From DASUAO01 sp035763745 (GTDB lineage Bacteria; Actinomycetota; Acidimicrobiia; IMCC26256; PALSA-555), in contig DASUAO010000057.1 in the NCBI GenBank assembly GCA_035763745.1, forward strand, positions 22,423 to 86,422: a DNA stretch of 64,000 nucleotides. Reading direction: 5' to 3'. Under the pieces are notes generated by a model. It did not search any database, had not been told where the DNA came from, and saw only the letters and a program-made list of their open reading frames with translations. Position numbers and translations under genes: made by a program. Below, in pieces: positions 25,607 through 33,797 of this stretch (within the stretch, counting starts at the first letter, position 1; every line of letters begins with the position of its first letter).

Positions 25607-25882
25607 TCAGCCGCCGGCGACCGCGGGGACGATGCTGAGCGTCTGACCGTCCGCCACCGGGGTCGCGAGGCCGTCGAGGAAGCGGATGTCCTCCTCGGCG
25701 AGGAAGACGTTCACGAAGCGTCGGAGCGCCCCGGCCTCGTCGAAGATCCGCTCGCCGAACCCCGGGTGCTGCGCATCGAGGGCGTTGAGCACCTCCCCGA
25801 CGCTGGCCCCGTCGACCGCGAGCTCCCCGGCGCCTCCGGACAGCGTCCGCAGCTGGGTCGGGATGCGTACCTTCACCGTCAT
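25607..25882 (-). CDS. MoaD/ThiS-family sulfur carrier protein, CysO-like
   Basis: A 91-residue ubiquitin-fold protein ending in the diglycine AVAGG that is adenylated and thiocarboxylated in sulfur carriers. The second half (RRFVNVFLAEEDIRFLDGL, VADGQTLSIVPAVAGG) closely resembles M. tuberculosis CysO, which donates sulfide to CysM. It could also be a molybdopterin MoaD, but no moa genes are near. It lies 1 base after the threonine synthase gene, on the same transcript. An activating MoeZ-type enzyme and a Mec hydrolase are not in the window. Confidence 0.88.
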   Translation of the reverse strand: MTVKVRIPTQLRTLSGGAGELAVDGASVGEVLNALDAQHPGFGERIFDEAGALRRFVNVFLAEEDIRFLDGLATPVADGQTLSIVPAVAGG

Positions 25883-25883
25883 C

Positions 25884-27122
25884 TCAGCCCTCCCGCGCCG
25901 CGGGGTACGCGTCCCAGAACGCGTCGATCGACGGCGCGATCACCTTCGCCGGTGCCGACCCGGGCGCGAGCGCGTCGAGGGTCTTGAGCCCATGGCCGGT
26001 CACGTAGGCGACGACCCGTTCGTCGGCACGCACCACGCCGGACTCGGCGAGCTGCCGGAGCGACGCGATGGTGGTGCCCGCCGCGGTCTCCCCGAAGATG
26101 CCCTCGGTGTGGGCCAGCAGCCGGATGCCGTCGACGATCTCGTCGTCGGTGACGGACGCGATCCCACCTCCGGTCTCCCGTACGGTGTCGAGGGCGTAGT
26201 AGCCGTCGGCCGGGTTGCCGATCGCGATCGACTTGGCGATCGTGTCCGGCTTCACGGGCCGGATGGTGTCCGACTCCTCGGCGAACGCCGCCGCGACGGG
26301 TGAGCACCCCGTGGCCTGCGCGCCCGACACCCGCACCTGCCGTCCGTCATCGAGGAGCCCGAGGTCGTGCAGCTCGTCGAAGCCACGACGGATCTTGGTG
26401 AGCAGCGAACCGCTCCCGACGGGGACGACGACGTGGTCCGGCGTCTCCCATCCGAGCTGCTCCGCCGTCTCGAAGGCGAGCGTCTTGGAGCCCTCGGCGT
26501 AGAACGGCCGGATGTTCACGTTGGCGAACGCCCACGGTCGCTCCGCCGCGACCTCGGCGCAGAGTCGGTTGACGTCGTCGTAGCTCCCGTCGACCGCCAC
26601 CACGTTGCCGCCGAAGACGGCCGTGCTCGCGATCTTCGCGGGCTCGAGGTTGGCCGGGATGAAGACGTAGCTCTCGAGCCCGGCGCGTGCCGCAGCGGCG
26701 GCAACCGCGTTCGCGAGGTTGCCGGTCGACGCGCAGGCCAGCGTCTTCAGCCCGAACTCGAGCGTCTTCGCCAACGCGACCGCCACCACCCGGTCCTTGA
26801 ACGAGTTGGTGGGGTTCCGGGTGTCGTCCTTGATCCAGACCTCACCGAGGCCGAGCTCTGCCGCGAGGCGGTCGGCCCGTACGAGCGGCGTCCACCCGAC
26901 CGGCAGTGCGGCATCGCCCGGCGAGTCCACCGGCAGCAACGACGCGTAGCGCCAGATCGACTCCGGGCCGGCCGCGATCGACTCCCGGGAGATGTCGGCC
27001 CGCACGGCCGCGTCGTCGTAGGCGACCTCGAGCGGGCCGAAGCACCACTCGCACGTGTAGATCGGAGAAATGGGGAACGTCCTGGCGCACTCCCGGCACC
27101 GCAACGCTTCGACGTGAGCCAC
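25884..27122 (-). CDS. thrC: Threonine synthase with N-terminal zinc ribbon
   Basis: A 412-residue PLP enzyme of fold type II, expected to turn O-phosphohomoserine into threonine. The N-terminus carries four cysteines (9, 12, 24, 27) in a zinc-ribbon pattern. The PLP lysine is in NPTNSFKDR (Lys109), and the phosphate-binding ACASTGNLANA segment follows. Later VPVGSGSLLTKI and GIFGETAAGTT fit ThrC. The GTG at 27122 is chosen because AGGAGGAG sits 4 bases upstream; a GTG at 27182 would lengthen it by 20 poorly conserved residues. Its partner downstream is the CysO-like carrier, which is unusual for plain threonine synthesis. Confidence 0.93.
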   Translation of the reverse strand: MAHVEALRCRECARTFPISPIYTCEWCFGPLEVAYDDAAVRADISRESIAAGPESIWRYASLLPVDSPGDAALPVGWTPLVRADRLAAELGLGEVWIKDDTRNPTNSFKDRVVAVALAKTLEFGLKTLACASTGNLANAVAAAAARAGLESYVFIPANLEPAKIASTAVFGGNVVAVDGSYDDVNRLCAEVAAERPWAFANVNIRPFYAEGSKTLAFETAEQLGWETPDHVVVPVGSGSLLTKIRRGFDELHDLGLLDDGRQVRVSGAQATGCSPVAAAFAEESDTIRPVKPDTIAKSIAIGNPADGYYALDTVRETGGGIASVTDDEIVDGIRLLAHTEGIFGETAAGTTIASLRQLAESGVVRADERVVAYVTGHGLKTLDALAPGSAPAKVIAPSIDAFWDAYPAAREG

Positions 27123-27462
27123 GGGGCTCCTCCTCGGCTCTGCGGGTGCCACGACTCCCTCGGCTGAGGAACCCCGCGACACCTCGATTCGGTGAGGACC
27201 CGCACGAGGCGCGCCCTCCTTCTCGACGCGCTCGGAGCGCCTCGAGCGGAGGACCGCTCTCAGCTGCTCATCGGTCAGGCATTGGCACCTGGCACTCCGG
27301 ATTGCTCCGGTGTGCTGGTTGCCGCGGCGTCAACGGGCCTGTCCCTCAGCCGCTCTCGATGAGCGCGTTCGGGGAGAACGATAGCGCCCGAAGCCGCTCG
27401 CCTCCAGTCGGAATCGGCCCCCCGGATCCCGCCGGGAGCCTCGCCCCTAGGCTCTGCGCACC
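27123..27462. other. Intergenic region between divergent thrC and gpgS
   Basis: This 340-base gap holds the thrC ribosome site and leader on the minus strand and the gpgS -10 element on the plus strand. I see no convincing riboswitch, tRNA or terminator. An open minus-strand frame continues upstream of thrC to about 27343 without any start codon and is treated as leader sequence. Confidence 0.6.
27448..27453 (+). promoter_or_regulatory. Possible -10 element of gpgS
   Basis: TAGGCT lies 9 bases before the ATG at 27463, giving a leaderless or near-leaderless transcript. Confidence 0.4.
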
Positions 27463-28389
27463 ATGGCGACGAGCCCCCCGCCTCTCGACAGCCCGGATCC
27501 CGGCGCGCTCGCCGAGCGGAAGGCCGCCCTCGACACGACCATCTCGGTCTGCCTTCCCGCGTACAACGAGGAGGGCACGGTCGGGAACATCGTGGGGAGC
27601 ATCCGACGGGCCCTCGTCGAGCAGACCCATCTCGTCGACGAGATCGTGGTGATGGACGACGGCTCCGAGGACAGCACCGCCGCGTTCGCCCGCGAGGAGG
27701 GCGCCGCCGTGCATCGGGTGGACCATGTGCTGCCCGACGTCGCGCCCGGTCGCGGCAAGGGCAACGCGCTCTGGCGGTCGCTGGCGGTGACCACCGGCGA
27801 CCTCGTCGTCTGGATCGACGCCGACATCTACAATTTTCGGCCCCACTTCGTCACCCGACTCGTCGAGCCCCTGCTCCACCGACCCGAGGTGTGGTTCGTG
27901 AAGGCCTTCTACCGGCGACCGCTGCACGGCGCTCCGACCGGCGGGGGCCGGGTGACCGAGCTCATGGCCCGTCCCCTGATCGCGGCGCTCTTCCCCGAGC
28001 TCGCCGGGATCATCCAACCACTCGGCGGTGAGTACGCGGGCCGCCGGACGCTCCTGGACTCGGTGCCGTTCTTCGAGGGTTGGGGCGTCGAGATCGGCCT
28101 CCTCATCGACGTCGCGGCAACGGCCGGGATCGACGCGATCGCGCAGTGCGACCTGGGGACGCGCGAGCACCGGAACCGGCCCCTCGAGCAGCTCTCGCCC
28201 CAGGCGATGGCGGTGCTCGTGACCTGCCTCCGGCGCGCCGGTCTCCCGGAGGAGCGCATCGGCACCACCCTCGCGACGTTCGACGACGACCACGTGGCGC
28301 TCGAGGTCGACATCCCGGCGCGCGAGCGACCCCCGATGATCACGGTCCCGGCCTACCGGGCCGTGCGCGGCCTCGCCCCGCTCCCCTGA
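27463..28389 (+). CDS. gpgS: Glucosyl-3-phosphoglycerate synthase
   Basis: A 308-residue GT81 glycosyltransferase that joins glucose from a nucleotide sugar to 3-phosphoglycerate, first step to glucosylglycerate and methylglucose lipopolysaccharides. Nucleotide site PAYNEEGTVGNIV (32-44), metal motif DAD (119-121), and the acceptor loop GGGRVTELMARPL, which in the mycobacterial enzyme holds phosphoglycerate, are all present, as is GGEYAGRR. No GpgP phosphatase is in the window. The glycerate kinase two genes on could supply phosphoglycerate. Confidence 0.95.
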   Translation: MATSPPPLDSPDPGALAERKAALDTTISVCLPAYNEEGTVGNIVGSIRRALVEQTHLVDEIVVMDDGSEDSTAAFAREEGAAVHRVDHVLPDVAPGRGKGNALWRSLAVTTGDLVVWIDADIYNFRPHFVTRLVEPLLHRPEVWFVKAFYRRPLHGAPTGGGRVTELMARPLIAALFPELAGIIQPLGGEYAGRRTLLDSVPFFEGWGVEIGLLIDVAATAGIDAIAQCDLGTREHRNRPLEQLSPQAMAVLVTCLRRAGLPEERIGTTLATFDDDHVALEVDIPARERPPMITVPAYRAVRGLAPLP

Positions 28390-28419
28390 ACGACCCTGCC
28401 ACTCCACCAGGAGGTCACC

Positions 28420-29040
28420 GTGCCCCGACTGCGTCAGGTCCCACGCTCCGAAGCTGCGCCCTCGGTGCTCCCGCTCTACGACCTCCTCTTCGGCCCCGAC
28501 CGCGACCCGGTCGGCGATCCCGGCACCGCGACCGGTGCCCCCGGCGACTGGTGGACGGTCTTCGCGCTCGTCCCCGACGTGTTCGACCACGCGGTCGGCG
28601 GGTTCGCTCTCTACCAGAGCCCCACCCGATCACTGGACCCGCAGCTGCGAGAGCTCGGGCAGACGCGCGTGGGCTGGGCCCGAGCGAGCCAGTTCGTGTT
28701 CTCGCAGCACTGCAAGTCCTGCCGGACCGCGGGGATCAGCGAGGAGAAGATCGCCGCGATCCCGTCGTGGTCCGTGGCGACCTGCTTCACTCCGATCGAG
28801 CGCGCGGTCCTCGCCTACACCGATGCGCTCGTGTACGACGGCGGACGCGTCGCCGACGACACCTTCGCGGCGTTGCGGTCCGAGCTCTCCGACGAGCAGA
28901 TCCTCGAGCTCACCTACATCACTGCGCTGTACGACATGCACGCGGTGATGTCGCGCGCGCTCCGCACCGAGTTCGACGATCGCGACGAGCCGATCGTCGA
29001 GATCCCGGCGCCCGGTGACGACCAGACCTTCCGGGTCTGA
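28420..29040 (+). CDS. Carboxymuconolactone decarboxylase / AhpD-like family protein
   Basis: A 206-residue helical protein of the CMD/AhpD superfamily. The redox pair is in QHCKSCRTAG, as in alkylhydroperoxidase AhpD-like members; ERAVLAYTDALVYDGGRV and LTYITALYDMHAVMSRAL fit the family. It probably reduces peroxides or acts as a thiol-dependent peroxidase, but many members have unknown substrates. GTG start is preceded by AGGAGGT at ideal spacing, 31 bases after gpgS, so the two genes are likely co-transcribed. It converges with the glycerate kinase gene across 6 bases. Confidence 0.88.
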   Translation: MPRLRQVPRSEAAPSVLPLYDLLFGPDRDPVGDPGTATGAPGDWWTVFALVPDVFDHAVGGFALYQSPTRSLDPQLRELGQTRVGWARASQFVFSQHCKSCRTAGISEEKIAAIPSWSVATCFTPIERAVLAYTDALVYDGGRVADDTFAALRSELSDEQILELTYITALYDMHAVMSRALRTEFDDRDEPIVEIPAPGDDQTFRV

Positions 29041-29046
29041 CCTCAC

Positions 29047-30066
29047 TCAGCCGAGCGTGGTGCGGCCAGCCTCGAGGGCAGCCTCCTCGATGAGCAGCTC
29101 GGCCTTCGCGAAGGCCTCGCCCGCCTGCCATACACGGTCGACGAGGGGGTACGCCTTCGCGCCGGTCACGCTCAGCTCGTCGAGCCCGTCCTCGGTGGCC
29201 TGCCCACAGACCACGGCTCGGTGCTCGATCCCCAGCTCACCGGCCCACTCGAGCACGCCGCCGACGACCTTGCCCTCGAAGCTCGTCGCGTCGAGACGGC
29301 CCTCGCCGGTGACCACCAGGTCGACCCCGCCGAGCGCGTCCTCGAGCCCGGCCGCCACGGCGACGATCTCGAACCCGGGTTCGAGGCGGGCACCGATCGC
29401 CGCGAGCCCGCCCGCGAGGCCCCCGGCGGCTCCACCACCGTCGAGCCCGGTGACGTCGACACCCGTGCGCTGCTCGTAGGTGGCAGCGACGCTCACGAGC
29501 CGCCGGGTGAGCAGCTCGACCTCGGCGTCACCAGCCCCCTTCTGCGGCCCGTACACACGCGCGCAGTCGAGGAACGCAGTGTCGACATCGCACGCGACGG
29601 TCACCTCGATCCCGCCGAGCGACCACCCGAGCGCCTCGACGGCGGCCAGGCCGCCGTCCGTGGAGGCCGAGCCACCGACCCCGACGAGGATGCGTCGTGC
29701 TCCGCTGCGCCGTGCGGCGGCGATGAGCTCGCCCGTGCCTCGCGTCGACGCGCGGAGCGGGTCCTTACGCTCGATGAGCGCCAACCCGCTTGCGCGCGCC
29801 ATCTCGATCACTGCCGTCCCGTCGGGAAGGACGCCGTATTCGGCGTCGACGGGCTCACCGAGTGGTCCGGTGACGCGAGCGACCCGGCGTGACCCACCTC
29901 GTGCGCTCAGCAGCGCGTCGAGCGTCCCCTCGCCACCGTCGGCCAGCGGGATCTCGGCGACCGGATCGAAGCCCGCCCGGCGGAGGCCACGGGCGATCGC
30001 CGCCGCGGCCCGGGCTGCCGACAGGGAGCCCTTGAACTTGTCAGGACACGCGATCGCGGAAGGCAC
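29047..30066 (-). CDS. Glycerate kinase (GlxK/GarK type)
   Basis: A 339-residue glycerate kinase of the bacterial type 1 family. The start ACPDKFKGSLSA, EIPLADGGEGTLDALL, and the glycine-rich VGVGGSASTDGG region are characteristic. The enzyme phosphorylates D-glycerate, usually to 2-phosphoglycerate. Its position between gpgS and two trehalose-type glycosyltransferases suggests a link with glucosylglycerate turnover, since hydrolysis of that solute releases glycerate; this is inference. GTG start. Divergent from treT. Confidence 0.93.
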   Translation of the reverse strand: MPSAIACPDKFKGSLSAARAAAAIARGLRRAGFDPVAEIPLADGGEGTLDALLSARGGSRRVARVTGPLGEPVDAEYGVLPDGTAVIEMARASGLALIERKDPLRASTRGTGELIAAARRSGARRILVGVGGSASTDGGLAAVEALGWSLGGIEVTVACDVDTAFLDCARVYGPQKGAGDAEVELLTRRLVSVAATYEQRTGVDVTGLDGGGAAGGLAGGLAAIGARLEPGFEIVAVAAGLEDALGGVDLVVTGEGRLDATSFEGKVVGGVLEWAGELGIEHRAVVCGQATEDGLDELSVTGAKAYPLVDRVWQAGEAFAKAELLIEEAALEAGRTTLG

Positions 30067-30072
30067 GGGGAA

Positions 30073-30078
30073 TAGATT
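30073..30078 (+). promoter_or_regulatory. Leaderless -10 element for the treT leader ORF
   Basis: TAGATT lies 7 bases before the ATG at 30086, the start of a 17-codon ORF ahead of treT. No closer -10 is seen before the treT GTG itself. Confidence 0.45.
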
Positions 30079-30085
30079 GGCCGCG

Positions 30086-30139
30086 ATGACCCAGCACCTG
30101 CCCGCGAGGCCAGTCGCTGCCTCGCAGAGGGGGACCTGA
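30086..30139 (+). CDS. Candidate 17-residue leader peptide ahead of treT
   Basis: The short ORF encodes MTQHLPARPVAASQRGT and stops with TGA 4 bases before the treT GTG. Its ATG has a leaderless -10 element 7 bases upstream, while treT has GAGGGGGA inside the end of the ORF as a ribosome site. Ribosomes finishing the peptide could restart on treT. No run of a single amino acid hints at attenuation. It may simply be untranslated leader. Confidence 0.35.
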   Translation: MTQHLPARPVAASQRGT

Positions 30140-30143
30140 CACC

Positions 30144-31466
30144 GTGCTCGAACGCGTCCCCCTGCTCGAGAAGGACCTCGCCGACTACGCCGCGGTCGTC
30201 GGCGACGACGTCATCGAGGAGGTTCGCGCGCTCGCCGAGCCGTTGCGCGGCGCGCGCGTCCTGCACATCAATGCCACGGCCTACGGCGGTGGGGTCGCCG
30301 AGCTGCTCGCGACCCACGTACCGCTCCAGCGCAACCTCGGCCTCGAGGCCGAGTGGCAGGTCATGCACGGCAGCGACGAGTTCTTCGAGGTCACCAAGCA
30401 GGTCCACAACGGCCTGCAGGGCGCCGAGATCGACTGGACCCCGGCGATGCAACGGACCTACCTCGAGCGCGTGCTCGAGAACTCCCTCGCGCTCGAGAAC
30501 GGCTGGGACTTCGTCGTCGTCCACGATCCGCAGCCGGCGGCCTTGCTCAGCTTCTTGCGCGACTCCGCGTTCGCGTACTCGGACACCCGATGGATCTGGC
30601 GCTGCCACATCGACCTCACGGCTGCGAACCCCACGGTCTGGGAGTTCTTCCGGCCGTTCGTCGAGCAACACGACGCGTCGGTCTGGACGATGCCCCAGTT
30701 CGTCCCCCAGTCGTTGCACATGGACCGCGTCGTGCATGCGCCGCCGTGCATCGATCCGCTCTCGGTGAAGAACCTCGATCTCCCAACGCCGTTCTGCATC
30801 GAGATCGTGAAGCAGTACGGCATCGACCCGAATCGACCCATCGTCTGCCAGGTGAGCCGCTTCGATCCGTGGAAGGACCCGCTCGGGGTCGTGGCGGCGT
30901 TCCGGGTCGTGCGCGAGCAGATCCCCGACGCCCAGCTCGTCCTCGCCGGCTCGATGGCCACCGACGATCCCGAGGGGTTCCGGGTCTGGGAGGAGATCGA
31001 ACAGGCACGCGCCGGCGACAAGGACATCCACCTCCTGTCGAACCTGCACCAGGTCGGGGCGGTCCAGATCAACGCGTTCCAGCGCATGGCGAGCGTCATG
31101 GTCCAGAAGTCCCTCCGGGAGGGCTTCGGCCTCACCGTGAGCGAGGCGCTCTGGAAGGGACGGCCCGTCGTCGGTGGCCGGACCGGCGGCATCACACTCC
31201 AGATTCGCGATGGTGAGGACGGATACCTCGTCGATTCCGTGGAGGAGTGTGCGTACCGCATCATCGACCTCCTCGCCGATCCGATCGGCGCCGAGGAGAT
31301 GGGCGCGAAGGGCCGCGAGTACGTGCGCGGCAACTTCCTCTCGACCCGCGAGCTCGTCGACTGGTTCCAGCTGTTCACTGCTCTGCGGACCGGCCCCCCT
31401 CACGGCGGTCAGCGGTCCACGAGCGACGGAGCCACTCCCGATGCTTGGAGCGCCGGGAGCACATGA
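30144..31466 (+). CDS. treT: GT4 glycosyltransferase, trehalose synthase TreT-like
   Basis: A 440-residue retaining glycosyltransferase of the TreT / trehalose phosphorylase group, which joins a nucleotide-linked glucose to glucose to give trehalose. HINATAYGGGVAELL near the N-terminus, WIWRCHIDLTAAN in the middle and the C-terminal EGFGLTVSEALWKGRPVV with the paired glutamates are hallmarks. QVSRFDPWKDP holds donor phosphates. GTG start. The stop overlaps the next start (ATGA), linking it to a second trehalose-type enzyme of a different family. The final 25 residues are low complexity. Confidence 0.88.
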   Translation: MLERVPLLEKDLADYAAVVGDDVIEEVRALAEPLRGARVLHINATAYGGGVAELLATHVPLQRNLGLEAEWQVMHGSDEFFEVTKQVHNGLQGAEIDWTPAMQRTYLERVLENSLALENGWDFVVVHDPQPAALLSFLRDSAFAYSDTRWIWRCHIDLTAANPTVWEFFRPFVEQHDASVWTMPQFVPQSLHMDRVVHAPPCIDPLSVKNLDLPTPFCIEIVKQYGIDPNRPIVCQVSRFDPWKDPLGVVAAFRVVREQIPDAQLVLAGSMATDDPEGFRVWEEIEQARAGDKDIHLLSNLHQVGAVQINAFQRMASVMVQKSLREGFGLTVSEALWKGRPVVGGRTGGITLQIRDGEDGYLVDSVEECAYRIIDLLADPIGAEEMGAKGREYVRGNFLSTRELVDWFQLFTALRTGPPHGGQRSTSDGATPDAWSAGST

Positions 31467-32848
31467 CCGTCGTCGTCTCGAACCGGGGTCCGTACCGGTT
31501 CGTCGCGCGGCCCGATGGCGGCTTCGACACGAGGCTCGGTGCCGGCGGGGTCGCCTCGTCGCTCGGGCCCCTCCTGACCTCGGGCGCAGCCGGAGCCGAC
31601 ACCGCGTGGATCGCGGCAGCCGTCGACGACGACGACCGGCGCGCCGTCGACGCGGGAGCAGTCAGCGCTCCCGGCGTGGCGCTCACGCTCCTGGCGTTCG
31701 AGGAACAGCGCTACCGGCAGTACTACGACGTCATCTCGAACGGGGTGCTCTGGTTCCTCCATCACGGCCTGTTCGACCTCCCACGACGACCGCGGTTCGA
31801 TCGTCGGTTCCGGGAGGCGTGGGACGGCTACGTCGGGGTGAACCAGGACTTCGTCGACGCGACGGTGGCGGTGGCCGACGACGGTGACGTCGTCCTCGTC
31901 CAGGACTACCAGCTCGCGCTGGTCCCCGGGATGCTCACGGCGGCCCGGCCCGACCTCCGGGTCGTCCACTTCACCCACACCCCGTTCTGCGGGCCGAGCT
32001 CGGTGCGGGTGCTGCCCGACGACGTCGGCCGGGCGATCTGCGGATCCATGACATCGGTTCCGTGTGGGTTCCACTCGGAACGTTGGGCCCGGGCGTACGC
32101 GGCGTCCGCGCGCGAGGTGCTCGGGTCGGGACACGACGTCCCGACCTTCGTCGCCTCGCTCGGTCCCGATCTCGGAGCGCTCACCGCGGTCGCGGGGTCC
32201 GGGGAGGCGCGGTCCGCCGGTGCCGCCCTCGACGAGATGCTGGGTGAACGCGCCTTGCTGCTGCGCGTCGACCGCGTCGACCCGTCGAAGAACATCGTGC
32301 GCGGGTTCGCCGCATTCGACCTCGCGCTCGACGAGTACCCGGACCTGCGCGAGCGGGTCGTGTTCGTCGCGCGGTTGAACGCATCCCGCGAGACCATGCC
32401 CGAGTACCTCGGGTACCGCAACGAGATCGAGCAGGCCGCCGCCCAGGTGAACGACCGTTGGTCCACGAGCGACTGGGTGCCGGTCGTCCTCGACACCCGA
32501 GACGACTTCCCGAGCACCGTCGCCGCCCTCGCCCGGTACGACGCGTTGCTGGTGAACCCCGTCCGCGACGGTCTCAACCTCGTGGCCAAAGAGGGCCCTC
32601 TGCTCAACGCGCGGGACGGGATCCTCTGCCTGTCGCCGCAGGCCGGCGCGTTCGACGAGCTCGGATCAGCGGCCGTCGCGACCCATCCGTACGACCTCCA
32701 GCAGACCGCGGCCGCGATCCACGCCGCGTTGACGATGTCGGGAGCAGAGCGGCAGACCCGCGCGGCGCGGCTGCGCGCGCTCGCATCGGCGCGGACGCCC
32801 CAGGACTGGCTCGACGATCAGCTCCGTGTGGCGAACGCGGTGCGGTGA
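31463..32848 (+). CDS. otsA: GT20 glycosyltransferase, trehalose-6-phosphate synthase-like
   Basis: A 461-residue GT20 protein. OtsA-type residues can be followed: SNRGP at the start, YYDVISNGVLWFLHH (acceptor Tyr and Trp), THTPFCGP (active-site His), VDRVDPSKN (donor-binding Arg and Lys), and RDGLNLVAKE (Asp and Glu). The usual HDYHL that borders glucose-6-phosphate reads QDYQL here, so the acceptor might differ. It makes trehalose-6-phosphate or a related phosphorylated disaccharide in the cytoplasm. No OtsB phosphatase follows. The ATG lies in an ATGA junction with treT; longer frames overlap treT and are rejected. Confidence 0.85.
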   Translation: MTVVVSNRGPYRFVARPDGGFDTRLGAGGVASSLGPLLTSGAAGADTAWIAAAVDDDDRRAVDAGAVSAPGVALTLLAFEEQRYRQYYDVISNGVLWFLHHGLFDLPRRPRFDRRFREAWDGYVGVNQDFVDATVAVADDGDVVLVQDYQLALVPGMLTAARPDLRVVHFTHTPFCGPSSVRVLPDDVGRAICGSMTSVPCGFHSERWARAYAASAREVLGSGHDVPTFVASLGPDLGALTAVAGSGEARSAGAALDEMLGERALLLRVDRVDPSKNIVRGFAAFDLALDEYPDLRERVVFVARLNASRETMPEYLGYRNEIEQAAAQVNDRWSTSDWVPVVLDTRDDFPSTVAALARYDALLVNPVRDGLNLVAKEGPLLNARDGILCLSPQAGAFDELGSAAVATHPYDLQQTAAAIHAALTMSGAERQTRAARLRALASARTPQDWLDDQLRVANAVR

Positions 32849-32852
32849 AGGC

Positions 32853-33341
32853 TTACTGGCCGCGCGTCGCGATGCAGCTCGAGCTCTCCGCTCCCGCCGG
32901 GACCGGGGTCGGATAGGCAGCGACGATCGCTCCGGAGCCGATGGCCGCTGCGAGCGCCTCGGCCTCGGTCTCGAACCCCGCGACGCACGCCACCGTCGTG
33001 CCGGCCTGGATCGCCGCGTCCCCGGTGCCCGTGATCGCGTACCCGAGACCGCGCAGCTCGTTCGCGAGGGTCGCCGCGGCCTGGTTGACCCCGGACCCGT
33101 TCTGCACGAACACCGTGACCTCGGCTGCCGGGCGCCCGGCCACGGTCGTCGTGGTGGTCGAGGACTCCTTGGTGTCGGACGTCTGCGACGTCACGCCGAC
33201 GCCACCGCCTCCGCCACCCTTGTCGACCACTTGGAGCAGGACCACGCCGATCACGACGGCGATCCCGATGAGGATCGCGCCACGCGCTGCCGCGCGGAGG
33301 AACAGGTCGGCGGCGCTGCGCCGGTGGGCCCGCACCATCAT
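32853..33341 (-). CDS. LytR C-terminal-domain membrane protein
   Basis: A 162-residue protein with one transmembrane helix (about residues 20-37, ARGAILIGIAVVIGVVLLQVV), a Gly/Ser/Thr linker and an extracytoplasmic LytR_C domain (EVTVFVQNGSGVNQAAATLANELRGLGY, VACVAGFETEAEALAAAIGS). The domain is found alone or with LytR-CpsA-Psr wall-polymer ligases; its job is unknown. The pairing with a DUF3263 protein 8 bases upstream copies M. tuberculosis Rv0430-Rv0431. ATG at 33341, with another ATG one codon on. Confidence 0.85.
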   Translation of the reverse strand: MMVRAHRRSAADLFLRAAARGAILIGIAVVIGVVLLQVVDKGGGGGGVGVTSQTSDTKESSTTTTTVAGRPAAEVTVFVQNGSGVNQAAATLANELRGLGYAITGTGDAAIQAGTTVACVAGFETEAEALAAAIGSGAIVAAYPTPVPAGAESSSCIATRGQ

Positions 33342-33349
33342 CGCGGCGG

Positions 33350-33607
33350 TCAACGGGACCCCGGATCGGCCCGTCGTCCCTCGTAGCGCGCTCGACGCCG
33401 GAGGTCGCGATCGCGACGGAGGCGCCGCACCGTGAGCGGGTCGTACTCGAGGGCAGCAGGCAGATCGGTGAGCTCGGCCAAGCGCGAATAGTAGCGACTG
33501 GTCGACAGGTCGAGCCGCGCGCGGATCTGGCGTGCCTTCGGTGGCGGCATGCACCACCACGCACGTTCGAAGTCGAGGATGGCGCGATCGCGCGCCGAGA
33601 GCTCCAT
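33350..33607 (-). CDS. DUF3263 family protein
   Basis: An 85-residue small basic protein. LSARDRAILDFERAWW followed by STSRYYSRLAELTDLP and RRLRRDRDLRRRARYEGRR is the DUF3263 pattern, a helix-turn-helix-like domain with an arginine-rich tail; DNA binding is plausible but unproven. I placed the start at the ATG just before the conserved part. The frame extends to a GTG at 33688 with further ATGs at 33682 and 33673, adding 27 non-conserved residues. It precedes the LytR_C gene and lies beyond tRNA-Thr. Confidence 0.78.
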   Translation of the reverse strand: MELSARDRAILDFERAWWCMPPPKARQIRARLDLSTSRYYSRLAELTDLPAALEYDPLTVRRLRRDRDLRRRARYEGRRADPGSR

Positions 33608-33712
33608 CTGGGCGACGAGTATTGCCGCAGAACCCCCGAAATCCGCGGATAGCGCGCCGCGGCGGGTGGTCATCCGTTGCATCGTCACGGTGTGCGGTCG
33701 CAGTCGGTCGAG

Positions 33713-33785
33713 AGCCGGGTGTCGGACTCGAACCGACGACTTCCGCTTTACAAGAGCGGTGCTCTACCAGCTGAGCTAACCCGGC
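33713..33785 (-). tRNA. tRNA-Thr (anticodon TGT)
   Basis: The 73-base minus-strand sequence folds as a full cloverleaf: acceptor GCCGGGT/ACCCGGC, D-arm GCTC/GAGC, anticodon stem CCGCT/AGCGG with loop CTTGTAA, and T-arm GTCGG/CCGAC with TTCGAGT. Anticodon TGT reads ACA threonine codons. CCA is not encoded. It lies 12 bases after rlmB. Confidence 0.97.
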
Positions 33786-33797
33786 GTGCGTTCCAGG

